A DNA stretch of 64,000 bases from Hormiphora californensis (Eukaryota; Ctenophora; Tentaculata; Cydippida; Pleurobrachiidae), in NCBI GenBank assembly GCA_020137815.1, contig CM035353.1, forward strand, positions 5,947,597 to 6,011,596. Direction: 5' to 3'. Position numbers and translations under genes: made by a program. Within the stretch, counting starts at the first letter, position 1. The number at the start of each line of letters is the position of its first letter. This document shows positions 13,572-26,112 of this stretch, piece by piece. The notes below the pieces were generated by a model. It searched no databases. It saw only the letters and a list, made by a program, of their open reading frames with translations, and was not told the origin of the DNA.

Positions 13572-13890
13572 TACCGAGCAGCCCGGTAAATCGGGGTCTG
13601 ATTTTACCGAGCAGCCCGGTAAATCGGGGTCTGACTTAACCGAGCAGCCCGGTAAATCGGGGTCTGACTTTACCGAGCAGCCCGGTAAATCGGGGTCTGA
13701 CTTAACCGAGCAGCCCGGTAAATCGGGGTCTGACTTAACCGAGCAGCCCGGTAAATCGGGGTCTGACTTTACCGAGCAGCCCAGTAAATCGGGGTCTGAC
13801 TTTACCGAGCAGCCCGGTAAATCGGGGTCTGACATTACGGAGCAGCCCGGTAAATCGGGGTCTGACTTTACCAAGCAGCCCGGTTAAGAT
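13572..13890. repeat. 33-bp tandem array, about 9-10 copies
   Basis: The unit contains GCCCGGTAAATCGGGGTCTG followed by ACTT(T/A)ACCGAGCA. Because 33 is divisible by three, the minus strand shows an artificial 11-residue repeat frame. Copies differ by one or two bases. The core resembles the ends of the palindromic repeat at 54716-54775 and the fragments at 484-632, so the array probably grew from a transposon terminus. Confidence 0.93.
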
Positions 13891-13987
13891 GGATAAATGG
13901 GATTTCAAATGAAACAAAGCTACGCTGCAGATTCAAGGAAAAGATAAAGTGCTGAATGGAGATCACATATCGCAGAACAAGAAGGGT

Positions 13988-14025
<38 letters not shown>

Positions 14026-14026
14026 T

Positions 14027-14107
<81 letters not shown>
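13988..14107. repeat. (GA)n microsatellite
   Basis: A GA dinucleotide tract of about 120 bases with a few interruptions, next to the 33-bp array. Confidence 0.97.
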
Positions 14108-14109
<2 letters not shown>

Positions 14110-15290
14110 AAGAGAGCGAAACCATATGTCTCGATATTCTAACAACATAATATGCGATTAATTAAATATCATCCCACTATCACGATCATTCCACTATCAT
14201 ATATCATGATTTATGATATTGTGTTTACACACAACTATTATTGATTGTGAAATCAAAAGCCTAGCTACAAACTAGTCATAAAAACCTGCGGATATTCTTG
14301 CATGTGTCTATTGTACTATTACCAAGGTGAGGAGTGTAGCAACGTATCTCAGGTTCCTATGACGTCCGTATATATATATAGTAGCGAAAAAAAAAATAAA
14401 AAGCTGAAACTTTCCTGAAGCTTTCCACTCGACTTGACATGGTGCACCCTCAACCAAACTGCACAACGGGTAGGGCACCGGTTGTTCTGGGCACGTCACC
14501 CCCTAAGCTCAGAAAGAGAGATCGAGGCAGCCATGCTCAAGTTCACCCCGCTAACCAGTATAGAATGTGCCGTCGTACCGGCAAACAACATCGCTTGCCA
14601 AAGCTAGTGAATCACGCTGCATACCACGCATTCAGCGGATTATAGGGTTTTGCCGGATTATGGCCAGGATGAACATGCGGCTGTCGGGGGCAAGCAAGGG
14701 GTATCGAAAGTTCTTAGTTACACAAATGCTTTGAACACTTAGCCCCGGTGAATCTAGGGGTGCAGAGACGTCGCGTGAAAAAGGAGGAAAATCGAAGCAG
14801 TCCTTTTTCTCTATGATTATATTACAACACATAGAGGGATGAGAAGATGCCTTATGTTTATAACGGTAGGCGGTAAATGTTAACCAGATCTGTGAGAATA
14901 CGTACAAAAAAACGTACGTGCAAAACCACGTTTTTGACCATAGCTCAGCCATTTCTCGACCAATTTTTAAAACCTTGGGCTCATTGGAAAGAGAACATTA
15001 AACTCTTTCAAATGAGCCTAAGAAAATTAAAATCGGCGAAAAATGCGTGTTTTTCGTGCGCATAACTTCCCATACTCCCATAATATGTACACACGCTGTT
15101 TGAGCGGATCTCTAAAAAATCCACCTTCGTCACTTTTTTCTTTTTGTACACCTTAGTCTGCAACGCAGAAGAAAACGACTGCAATTCCTTCTTTCTTACC
15201 AACCGAATCTACCAATTCGATCGTCTCGACATCGTAATCCGCCATTCCATCAATGATAGCCTTTTTTCTTTGAAAAGAAAAAAGGTAAAA
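14108..15290. other. Gene-poor interval
   Basis: AT-rich sequence with transposon-like fragments (for example a symmetric ACGTACG cluster near 14900). Short open frames here show no family motif or splice context. Confidence 0.35.
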
Positions 15291-15291
15291 T

Positions 15292-15697
15292 CACATGCAA
15301 GCTTCAAACACAAGTTAGAAGCATGGGACCTTCACCAACTTGTTTCTTTTGATCCAAGCAACACTTTAGTTTTTTTTGGGGTCACTTAGCCACACGCTGA
15401 GCAAACCTCATACCACCCGGGTATGGGTAACTATGGCGCTAAGCAACACTTTAGTGAAGGTCCCATGCTTTTAACTTGTGTTTGAAGCTTGCATGCACAG
15501 ATGTCGCATGCACAGATGTCGCGTGATGGTCGTTCTATACGGAGATCTGTTAGAGTCTCACGGCGTGTTCCGAACATTGCGTTTTTTATTTTGCATGATT
15601 AAGGAGAAATCCGAAATATCGCTTAAAAATCTTGTTTTCAATGTCTGACAACATGGTTCGGAACACGCTGCGAGACTCTAACATATCTCCGTATAAT
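15292..15697. repeat. Two adjacent inverted repeats
   Basis: CATGCAAGCTTCAAACACAA at 15294 is mirrored near 15477-15496 around a loop holding two AGCAACACTTTAGT words. A second inverted repeat has arms at about 15537-15577 and 15653-15697 (ATACGGAGAT with GAGACTCTAACA). Both look like small foldback elements upstream of the first sulfotransferase. Confidence 0.6.
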
Positions 15698-15859
15698 CAC
15701 TCCGCGGCAGGCAATACAGCGAAAGCTGTCTCATTGATGGTCGTTCGTTCAGTGCGTTTCTACACGACAGGCTGCTCCTTCATAAAACACTTTATATGAC
15801 CAAAGCTGTAAAGCTGTCATTCACACTTTTGTATAAAAATTGTGCGTTATCATTTTTAA

Positions 15860-16310
15860 AGGTTGACAAGATACCTAAAACTTTATGTATATCGTCTTAT
15901 TTTGATTTATCATTAATTTTTAGCATTTTTTCAGAATTTTTTGTCGGCTAGAAAAAAAATTCGAAATAGGGGGTCTACCGATATTGTCAGCACTGGTTTT
16001 ACTGGGCACACTCACTGCGTCTCGCAAATTGAAATTCACGTTTCCGGTTCCTCAAAAGATAGCTACTTGATCTTGGTTGCGTTGGATTGGTCTCAATAAG
16101 ACCTTTCCAACGCTACCAAAACGGTTTCTGTATCTCATCAGGAACCGGAGATATTACGGTATCAATTTTTAAATTGCGCCTCTCGTTTATCAGTAGACCC
16201 CCTATTTTGCACATATTTCTAGCCGACAAAAAATTCTGAAAAAATGCTGAAAATTAATGATAAATCAAAATAAGACGATATACGAAAAGTTTTAGGTATC
16301 TTGTCAACCT
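15860..16310. mobile_element. 451-bp TTAA-inserting foldback MITE, with empty site in paralogue
   Basis: The termini are AGGTTGACAAGATACC and its reverse complement, with arms of about 115 bases. TTAA flanks both ends (15856-15859 and 16311-16314). The second sulfotransferase copy has the same flanking sequence joined at a single TTAA (21262-21265), so this is an insertion that followed gene duplication. A TTAA target is typical of piggyBac- and Kolobok-type transposases. Confidence 0.93.
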
Positions 16311-16351
16311 TTAATACCAATAACTTCAGTATGGTACTGTCAGACACGGCT

Positions 16352-17512
16352 ATGAAGTATATGAAACGGCCAATTCTCGCTGCAGCAATAGTTTACTGCA
16401 TGATCGTTTATATTCTCATCAGATCAGAAACACTCGATGCAGTCATCAAACCAAAGCTTATCAAATGGTCAGTCGACGAGGCACTTCTTTTACAACAGGA
16501 CACTTTGAATAAAAGTCCAGTGGAAAATATTTTGAATAAAACTCCAGAGGAAAACAAGACAACACCGGCTGTAAAAGAAAACCCAGACAATGTTATGGAG
16601 GAAGGAATTGAAACCCCGGAATCTGTCATGAGGGAACGCCTTGAACACATTAAATCAGTCTGCAAAAAGAGGGGTAATCCTAATTTTAAAGCGTTCAACT
16701 TGTTCACATTCCCCGAGCTAAACCTCACATGGATTCCAGTTTATAAAGCATCTAGCACCACGTGGAAACTGTTCTTTATCAACACGTGTGCATCGGAACA
16801 TTACACGGGTCGTCAAGACGGGTTTGAGCGATTGTACGACCGGTGGCTCTCTCCAAAGGGCCTAGTTAAGGGTGACAAAAAGAGGGTATGGAGGAAGGAG
16901 GCAGAGAACACGAAACGGTTTACTATAATACGTCACCCACTTTCCAGGCTTGTATCTCACTACCGGAAGATGCTTGTCAGTCAGGACGACAGGGCAGGAT
17001 TCAGGGATGCCTGGATAAAACCGACAATCTTTCACGCACGATCAGGAAACCTGTCTAGAGACCAGCAGAAAATATTTGGCGGGGAGTTGGATAAATGGCT
17101 ACAGGGAAAACCTGTAAACGGGTCACCTGGTAATCTTTATCTTGTTTTACCAACCTTCACCGAGATGGTCGATTGGATTCTGTATGCCAAGTCGAGGAAC
17201 GATAAAAAGTGGAACAACGATCACTGGAAGGCAAGTGCAATGAGAACGGACATTTGTCAGAATGACCTCGATTATGTGGTTAAATTGGAAAACGGCGAGA
17301 CAGAGTTACCTTATCTCGTGACACAGCTTGGGCTAACTAAATACAGTGACCAGTTACTGTCTACAAAAGCTAACGCAATCTCATCTGGCAAATCAATAGA
17401 GCAAGAAGTCGAGGTGTATCTAAAACAGTTAAGTGGGGAGAAACAAAGGCAGTTGAATGAATTGTATACACTTGATTATGATATCTTTGGGTACAGTCCC
17501 ATCTTTGCTTAA
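16352..17512 (+). CDS. Carbohydrate sulfotransferase (HNK-1/CHST8-14-like), copy 1
   Basis: A single-exon 386-residue type II Golgi protein. These enzymes move sulfate from PAPS to sugar residues of glycoproteins or proteoglycans. A short cytoplasmic tail is followed by a hydrophobic signal-anchor at about residues 6-24 and then a stem. The 5'-phosphosulfate-binding segment is YKASSTTWKLFF (131-142), and the 3'-phosphate-binding segment is RHPLSRLVSHYR (194-205). I start at the ATG at 16352 because the second copy aligns from the same Met and the two are then equal in length. Upstream in-frame codons lie in an inserted MITE. The acceptor sugar cannot be told from sequence. The tandem copy lies 3.8 kb downstream on the same strand. 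Confidence 0.92.
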   Translation: MKYMKRPILAAAIVYCMIVYILIRSETLDAVIKPKLIKWSVDEALLLQQDTLNKSPVENILNKTPEENKTTPAVKENPDNVMEEGIETPESVMRERLEHIKSVCKKRGNPNFKAFNLFTFPELNLTWIPVYKASSTTWKLFFINTCASEHYTGRQDGFERLYDRWLSPKGLVKGDKKRVWRKEAENTKRFTIIRHPLSRLVSHYRKMLVSQDDRAGFRDAWIKPTIFHARSGNLSRDQQKIFGGELDKWLQGKPVNGSPGNLYLVLPTFTEMVDWILYAKSRNDKKWNNDHWKASAMRTDICQNDLDYVVKLENGETELPYLVTQLGLTKYSDQLLSTKANAISSGKSIEQEVEVYLKQLSGEKQRQLNELYTLDYDIFGYSPIFA

Positions 17513-17755
17513 AAGTATTATCAGATATTGTTACGACCTTCTCTCTCTCACTTTATTAATGTATAATGCAAATGGATGGTATAAAACTTGTATAGTCGTT
17601 GATTGTGTACCCCAAGCATTTTATTTCTCAACTCTACGACAAGAAATTATTCAAAATCGGCAAATGTTCTGACATGTCCATAACACATTTAAAAGTTTTT
17701 TTTGGGGGGAAAAATTATTAAAAAAGAATAACAATCAAATTTGTGTCTTCTTCCT
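17513..17755 (+). other. 3' flank of sulfotransferase copy 1
   Basis: Sequence after the stop remains similar to the flank after copy 2 (shared CAAGCATTTTATTTCT and TACGACAAGAAATTATTC words), so the duplicated unit included the 3' UTR region. Confidence 0.6.
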
Positions 17756-19285
17756 CTACAGATAGAGCAGGTTGTAGTCCACACTGTCATCCACTCGACA
17801 TGGACGCCTCCCTCGGTATCCTCTAAGACTGATGATGGTCGTCTTCAAAAAGCAAAAAGCTAGCCTTTGTCTGATGTAGCGAATTGTATCAGCATAGGTG
17901 TTTTTGTTTCGGGCACTGAGACTTTTTGCAATTTGTTTGTACAGTCTATCCGCGTCATCACCCATTGCACCAGAAGTGGAGAATACTACAGGTGTGAAGG
18001 TGGCCTTCTCAACCTGAATTACCCGGTCCATATAGTTCCTCTTCTTTTCCTCCTCGTGTCTCCTCAACGTTTTCTCCACTGGTTTTGAACTGTTCGATGG
18101 AGCTCTTGAATTGAACACTCTGATGTCGAGGAAACATTTTTCTAAGGGATTGTCCCATATTCCAAGTGCAGCGACATCCAACCTGGCATCATTTGCTGTA
18201 ATCGCTGTCTTGTGGTCGAATTCTTCTCCGGTGATAGGCAGAAGTCGGGCTCGGTTGTCATATCCTTGCAACCTGCTTCCTCAAGCAAGTTTGCAGTCAA
18301 ATCACGGATCTGATTGTGCCTCATGTGGACATATCCACCTTTAGGACAAGTAAGGCAGTGTTCGATCCCATTAACCTGCCCACAGGCACATCTGTTAGGG
18401 ACACCTGGGATTGGGAAACTGTATCGGAGAGCAAGAGAGTCTCTAAACTCCTGCTTATTTAAGGTGAATCCGTGCTCTGACAAGGGAAGGGAAGTTAGCC
18501 ATGTAGATGCTCCTCTCTTACAGTGTTCCTCATGTAGTCTCAATTGATTTGGTGTCATCTGTTTCCTCAACTCCTCCATCACTTCTGTGGATGCAGTACG
18601 TTTTTGCGATGTTATTTTCTCTCGTGCCTTTCGCAACTCAGCTTCAACTTGTTCGCCTCTTGAACTATCAATACTTATTTTTCTGTTCTGTGATCAGTTG
18701 TGTGAGGGGAAAGTAGCAATGCGGGATCTTTCGTATTCAGCATCAGCCTGAATTGTGGGATTGTCGATACCCAAACCACCGTTCCTCGCCGGGAGTCTGA
18801 ACACATCCCTGAGAAACTCAGAAAAATGGGTACCAGTCAACACAGGAAGGAGTTTCGTACGGATTGCATCCTCCAGCGGGGAGAAAAGATGAGCTACACC
18901 TTTTGTCGTCCTCATTAAAAAAAAGCCATCTCTTCGAAAGCCCAACACAGTATGCAGAGTAACATACCTGGGGCTCAGTCATAGCAATGTCAGTCAAAGA
19001 ATTTATGTCAGAGACCCATTCCTCTATTTTCTCTGTGACATATCTCTGTGTAAAATCCAATGTTCCGAGAGGTGCTCCTAGATATCGGTGGCCCTCTGTT
19101 GTGATCCTTACTCCTGACCCATTGAAAATGAGTTCAGCCTCTTCAAGATGTTGTTTCTTCACAACGAGCCATGATTTGTCTGCTCTCGGGTAATATCCAT
19201 ATCCAGGCCCGCACAAACTGAGCCTGACCCACCATTGTCTCAGGCCAACCAGCCTACCCACAGCAGACCCATCGTCAGCATAGAA
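17756..19285 (-). pseudogene. Broken non-LTR-like retrotransposon fragment (RT C-terminus plus restriction-like endonuclease)
   Basis: On the minus strand, protein-like segments in more than one frame follow one another. They start with the RT catalytic box FYADDG (YADD at about 19271-19282), continue through the thumb region (YLGAPLGT, GGLGIDNP), then a Cys/His cluster (CACGQVNGIEHCLTCPKGG), and end in ARLDVAALGIW and FLDIRVFN, which look like a PD-(D/E)XK nuclease core. Frame changes near 18900 and 18240 show it is dead. The upstream RT half is missing. This layout is common in cnidarian and lophotrochozoan genomes, but I cannot name the clade with certainty. Confidence 0.7.
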
Positions 19286-19428
19286 CTACTGAAGTGCGTG
19301 ATGATCACGACGAGAAATCTGATTTATAAAATTCCGTTTATCCCATTTTACTACTGAACTACTGAAATGCGTGATGATCACGACGAGAAATCTGATTTCT
19401 AAAATTCCGTTTATCCCATTTTAGGAAC
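19283..19428. repeat. Tandem duplication of about 73 bp
   Basis: Two nearly identical units (GCGTGATGATCACGACGAGA plus ATTCCGTTTATCCCATTTTA) lie next to the truncated end of the retroelement fragment. Confidence 0.9.
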
Positions 19429-19466
19429 ACCTTCGTGATCAATTATAACTACATACATTTTATTGA

Positions 19467-20889
19467 ACTAGCGCACCCATTGGGTGCGCCTGAAATAAGG
19501 GCTTTTTATAACCCACCCACAGTGGGTAACGATGGTCGTTTAGGGAAAAAAATCGATTTCGCTGCAAATTTGCTACCCAATAGAGAATTGTTAGGTCTAG
19601 CCAGTACAAAAAACCGCATCAAAAAATATTAAGATATGCCTATGTTATGAATAAAACAATATGCGCAAACTTAAATTCTGGCAATTGAATCAATTTTGGC
19701 AGTCAAATTTATCAATTTTCAGATTTTTTTCTTACATTATATGTTTGTTATCTCTGACAAACTAGATGTTAACCATACTCATCATAATTTTGTCTTTTCA
19801 ATGTTTTTTAGTATGTGGTAATTGGATTTTCCGTTCATAGGCGGTGAACATTTCTGTGTGCATAGTAAAATTACCCTATTTTTACGAAAATTAGAGTAAA
19901 AATAGTAGTTTGGGCGTCATTAGGCGGAAAATTCAAGGGTTACACGTGTTAATATAGACCCTTCCGAGTATCCTGCAATAAAAATTATGTACCGCTATTC
20001 ACCGCTACACTGCATTATTAATAAAACAAATGTTTTAGTTTTCATAAAAACTGGGTGCACAACAGCTAGAAATACAACTAATTTAGGGGATTATGTACTT
20101 TTTAAGGATCACTAGATAGTTTTATGGCTTAAAAGTCTATTCAATATCAAACATTTATACTCAAGCTTCCCGAGTTTCATCTTTTGAAATAAAAAGACAA
20201 TTTTTGGAATTTTCTATTAAAACACAAGGATTGTTTCTATTCCAGATTTGGTAAACAGGCCAATTTCACAGTAGATTTTCCTATATTTGCTATACGACCA
20301 TCAAGCGGCATAAATACCCACTGTGCCACCCGGCTTCGCCGGGTGTTTATTTTCGCCCCTTTCAACGTCAATAACACGGTTGCCATGGCAACTGAATTGG
20401 TAACTATGGGGACTGGCCTGTTAAAAGTCATTCGAAAATATTAACAAACTTCCACTGGAAGTTCCAAAAGTGTAAATTGCACCTTTACAGCTTTGGGTAC
20501 ATGAAGTGTTTTATGAAGGAGCAGTCTGTCGCTTAGATACCGCTGAACGAACGACCACTTCGACGTTCATCTCCAAATTATAATAGAGATGGTGCCAAAC
20601 GGCATTGGCACGGCATGCCCCCACTGGAAACAAGACAGTGCTCCTTCATAAAACACTTTATGTGCCCAAAGCTGTAAAGCTGTTGCTCACACTTTTGGAA
20701 CTTCCAGTGGAAGTTTGTTAATATTTTCGAATGACTTTTAACATGCCAGTCCCCAAAGTTACAATTAAGTTGCCATGGTAACCGTGTTATTGACGTTGAA
20801 AGGGGCGAAAAGAACCACCCGGCTTCGCCGGGTGGGTTATCAAAAAGCCCTTACTTGAGGCGCACGGTGTGCCCAATGGGTGCGCTAGT
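19467..20889. repeat. 1.4-kb foldback element
   Basis: The termini are ACTAGCGCACCCATTGGG and its reverse complement. Inner arms (about 20320-20530 and 20635-20840) are long inverted repeats containing CACCCGGCTTCGCCGGGTG hairpins. TA next to GCGCACCC at both ends suggests a TA target. It separates the two sulfotransferase copies. A partial copy of the inner arm lies at about 15710-15830 upstream of copy 1. Confidence 0.8.
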
Positions 20890-21305
20890 CCCCTATAATC
20901 TATATTTCAGTACCCTGCGCTTCTTTGTGCATAGCTCTCTTTTCACATGTGTTTATATATCCTAGGATATCTATCTTCTACATCAATATAGTGTCTGTAC
21001 ATTGAGTCCTATTGCATTATTTGATGTGGTGACTCTTGTTGTAGTTGAAAGTTTTGAATTATATGGGCCTGGGGGTTGTTTAATGTAACGATGAGGTGCA
21101 TAGGAGAGGGAGCTGGAGATGTGAAAGACACATTCCATATAAAAGTTATATAATATTACAATTTACATAAATATAGCTACTGTGTAAACATTGAGTCCGC
21201 TTACTTTTCTATTTTGCTAGTTTACCCTGCCATTTTGTATAAAAATTGTGCGTTATCATTTTTAATACCAATAACTTCAGTATGGTATAACTGTCACACA
21301 AGGCT

Positions 21306-22466
21306 ATGAAGTATATGAAACTGACAATTCTCGCTGCAGCAATTGTTTCCTGCATGATCGTTTATATTCTGATCAGATCAGAAACACTCGATGCAGTCAT
21401 CAAACCAAAGCTTATCAAATGGTCAGTCGACGAGGCACTTCTTTTACAACAGGACACTTTGAATAAAAGTTCAGTGGAAAATATTTTGAATGAAACTTCA
21501 GAGGAAAACAAGACAACACCGGCTGTAACAGAAAACCCAGACAATGTTATGGGGGAAGGCATTGAAACCCCGAAATCTATCATGAGGGAACGCCTTGAAC
21601 ACATTAAATCAGCCTGCAAAAAGAGGGGTAATCCTAATTTTAAAGCGTTCAACTTGTTCACATTCCCCGAGCTAAACCTCACATGGATCCCAGTTTATAA
21701 AGCATCTAGCACCACGTGGAAACTGTTCTTTATCAACACGTGTGCATCGGAACATTACACGGGTCCCCAATACGGGTTTGAGCGAATATACGACCGGTGG
21801 CTCTCTCCAAAGGGCATAGTTAAGGGTGACAAAAAGAGGGTATGGAGGAAGGAGGCAGAGAACACGAAACGGTTTACTATAATACGTCACCCACTTTCCA
21901 GGCTTGTATCTCACTACCGGAAGATGCTTGTCAGCCAGGACGACAGGGCAGGATTCAGGGATGCCTGGATAAAACCAACAATCTTTCACGCACGATCAGG
22001 AAACCTGTCTAGAGATCAGCAGAAAATATTTGGCGGGGAGTTGGATAAATGGCTACAGGGAAAACCTGTAAAGGAGTCACCTGGTAATCTTTATCTTGTT
22101 TTACCAACCTTCACCGAGATGGTCGATTGGATTCTGTATGCCAAGTCGAGGAACGATAAAAAGTGGAACAACGATCACTGGAAGGCAAGTGCAATAAGAA
22201 CGGACATTTGTCAGAATGACCTCGATTATGTGGTTAAATTGGAAAACAGCGAGACAGAGTTACCTTATCTCGTGACACAGCTTGGGCTAACTAAATACAG
22301 CGACCAGTTACTATCTACAAAAGCTAACGCAATCTCATCTGGCAAATCAATAGAGCAAGAAGTCGAGGTGTATCTAAAACAGTTAAGTGGGGAGAAACAA
22401 AGGCAGTTGAATGAATTGTATACACTTGATTATGATATCTTTGGGTACAGTCCCATCTTTGCTTAA
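21306..22466 (+). CDS. Carbohydrate sulfotransferase (HNK-1/CHST8-14-like), copy 2
   Basis: A single-exon 386-residue paralogue of the gene at 16352, with about 19 substitutions by eye (about 95% identity) and no length change. The signal-anchor, YKASSTTWKLFF and RHPLSRLVSHYR are all retained, so both copies should bind PAPS. Differences cluster in the stem (residues about 55-90) and around 152-165, while the nucleotide-binding core is nearly unchanged, as expected under purifying selection. Upstream sequence matches copy 1 except that it lacks the 451-bp TTAA insertion. Confidence 0.92.
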   Translation: MKYMKLTILAAAIVSCMIVYILIRSETLDAVIKPKLIKWSVDEALLLQQDTLNKSSVENILNETSEENKTTPAVTENPDNVMGEGIETPKSIMRERLEHIKSACKKRGNPNFKAFNLFTFPELNLTWIPVYKASSTTWKLFFINTCASEHYTGPQYGFERIYDRWLSPKGIVKGDKKRVWRKEAENTKRFTIIRHPLSRLVSHYRKMLVSQDDRAGFRDAWIKPTIFHARSGNLSRDQQKIFGGELDKWLQGKPVKESPGNLYLVLPTFTEMVDWILYAKSRNDKKWNNDHWKASAIRTDICQNDLDYVVKLENSETELPYLVTQLGLTKYSDQLLSTKANAISSGKSIEQEVEVYLKQLSGEKQRQLNELYTLDYDIFGYSPIFA

Positions 22467-22619
22467 AAGTATTTTATCAGTTATCATTACGACCTTACAT
22501 TAACGATAATTCAAATGGCTGTTATAAAACTTGTACCTCAAGCATTTTATTTCTAAACTCTACGACAAGAAATTATTCAAAATCGGTTAATGTTATGACA
22601 TCCAAAACACACATAAGAG

Positions 22620-24655
<2,036 letters not shown>

Positions 24656-24664
24656 CTTGCTATG

Positions 24665-25487
24665 GGGGGTGCGACATGTTAATTTTGTTAACTTTGTTAA
24701 TATTAACATCAAGAAAACAGGTGATTTATTAACAAAATTAACAAAAAGTTAACAAACGTTAACAAATGCCATTTATGCCATCTAAATCACCTTTAGCGCA
24801 TGTTTTGGTATTTAACATTTGTTCTGCGAGCAAAGTTGTTCCTTTTGCACGATTTGCACACTCCTACTAACCTCTACTACGGATTTTCTACAGCGATTTG
24901 TTCCATTGTGTAAATTTTAATAAAAACTAGCCAAACTAAACCGCAATTAAAGTCAATTGACCCTAATCCACCTTTTTTAAACCCTAAAAACTAATTGAGA
25001 CTCATGAATTTACCATAAAACAAAAATATATCAAAAATTAATTTTTCTAAAAAAACACAAGGATTTGTAGCGAAGCAAATTTTCAATTTTTGACCAAAAA
25101 ATTGATTTTGGAAATATTTTGTTTCTTTTTCGGACAGAAACGTTGTACATCATCTTCTTTTGTTCAAAGAATCGATTATCGATGAAAAAATCACGTTAAA
25201 GAGAGATTTTATACGCTAAATTGAAATCTTTGTAACTTTTGGATTTTATCGATTTTGAGCCAAAAAACATGTATGGCGGACTTTGGTTATCGGAAGAGGC
25301 CTTGTTTGGGTATATATGTGTTAGAAAAGTCATTAAACTATAAAATTAAACCAGTTAAAGTCGTACTATCAACCATTAAGAACAGTTTTTGCTGATTTGT
25401 TAACTTTGTTAATTTTGTTAATTAACGTTAATTAACAAAATCGAAAAAAAGAGGTGATTTATTAACAATTAACATGTCGCCCCCCCC
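24665..25487. mobile_element. 823-bp TIR element with 9-bp target duplication
   Basis: CTTGCTATG flanks both ends (24656-24664 and 25488-25496). The termini are mirrored (GGGGGGTGCGACATGTTAA against TTAACATGTCGCCCCCCC). GTTAACAAA-type words are repeated near both ends, like subterminal transposase-binding sites. There is no coding capacity. A 9-bp duplication suggests a MULE-like transposase, though 8 bp (hAT) cannot be excluded. Confidence 0.85.
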
Positions 25488-25823
25488 CTTGCTATGTTCT
25501 AACCCTCCTTTACATTTGTGTTTCGCGGGCGGGGCGTGCGAAACACAGTCTAGTTAGGCAAGTATCCACCCGTCTATTTGGTACAGATTTCCCTCCTCGG
25601 AATTAGGATCAACAATGAAACACGACATGTGGAACAATCGACTACATTAACCCTAACGGAACCAGACATACACTGGCTTCGGAGAGCGAGATAGAGATAG
25701 AGAGAAGGAGAGAGAGAGTAGAAGGAGAGAAGGAGAGCGAGATAGAGAGAAGAAGAAAGTAGAGAGAGAGAAGGAGAGAGAGAGAGAGTAGAGAAAATGA
25801 TAAGAGGCAGATACGGAATTTGG

Positions 25824-25941
25824 TACCCTACTAAAATATAGTTCGACGCGACGCGACGCGCGATCGATAAACGATCGATATCGATCGTTTATCGATCGTT
25901 TATCGATCGCGCGTCGCGTCGAACTATATTTTAGTAGGGTA
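25824..25941. repeat. 118-bp near-perfect CpG-rich palindrome
   Basis: TACCCTACTAAAATATAG is mirrored at the far end, and the centre is built of GACGC and CGATAAA words. The arms differ only by one extra GACGC on the left and one extra CGATAAA on the right. It can fold into one long hairpin with no loop. Confidence 0.95.
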
Positions 25942-26066
25942 ATTAATTAGATGGGACATGTAGCAGTACAGTAGGACACACTTGAACAAAAGAAAATTTC
26001 GCAGTGACTTTGCAAACAAAGTTTGACGACGAGAGATGGATAGTAAGCACACTGGTATACACACAG

Positions 26067-26112
<46 letters not shown>

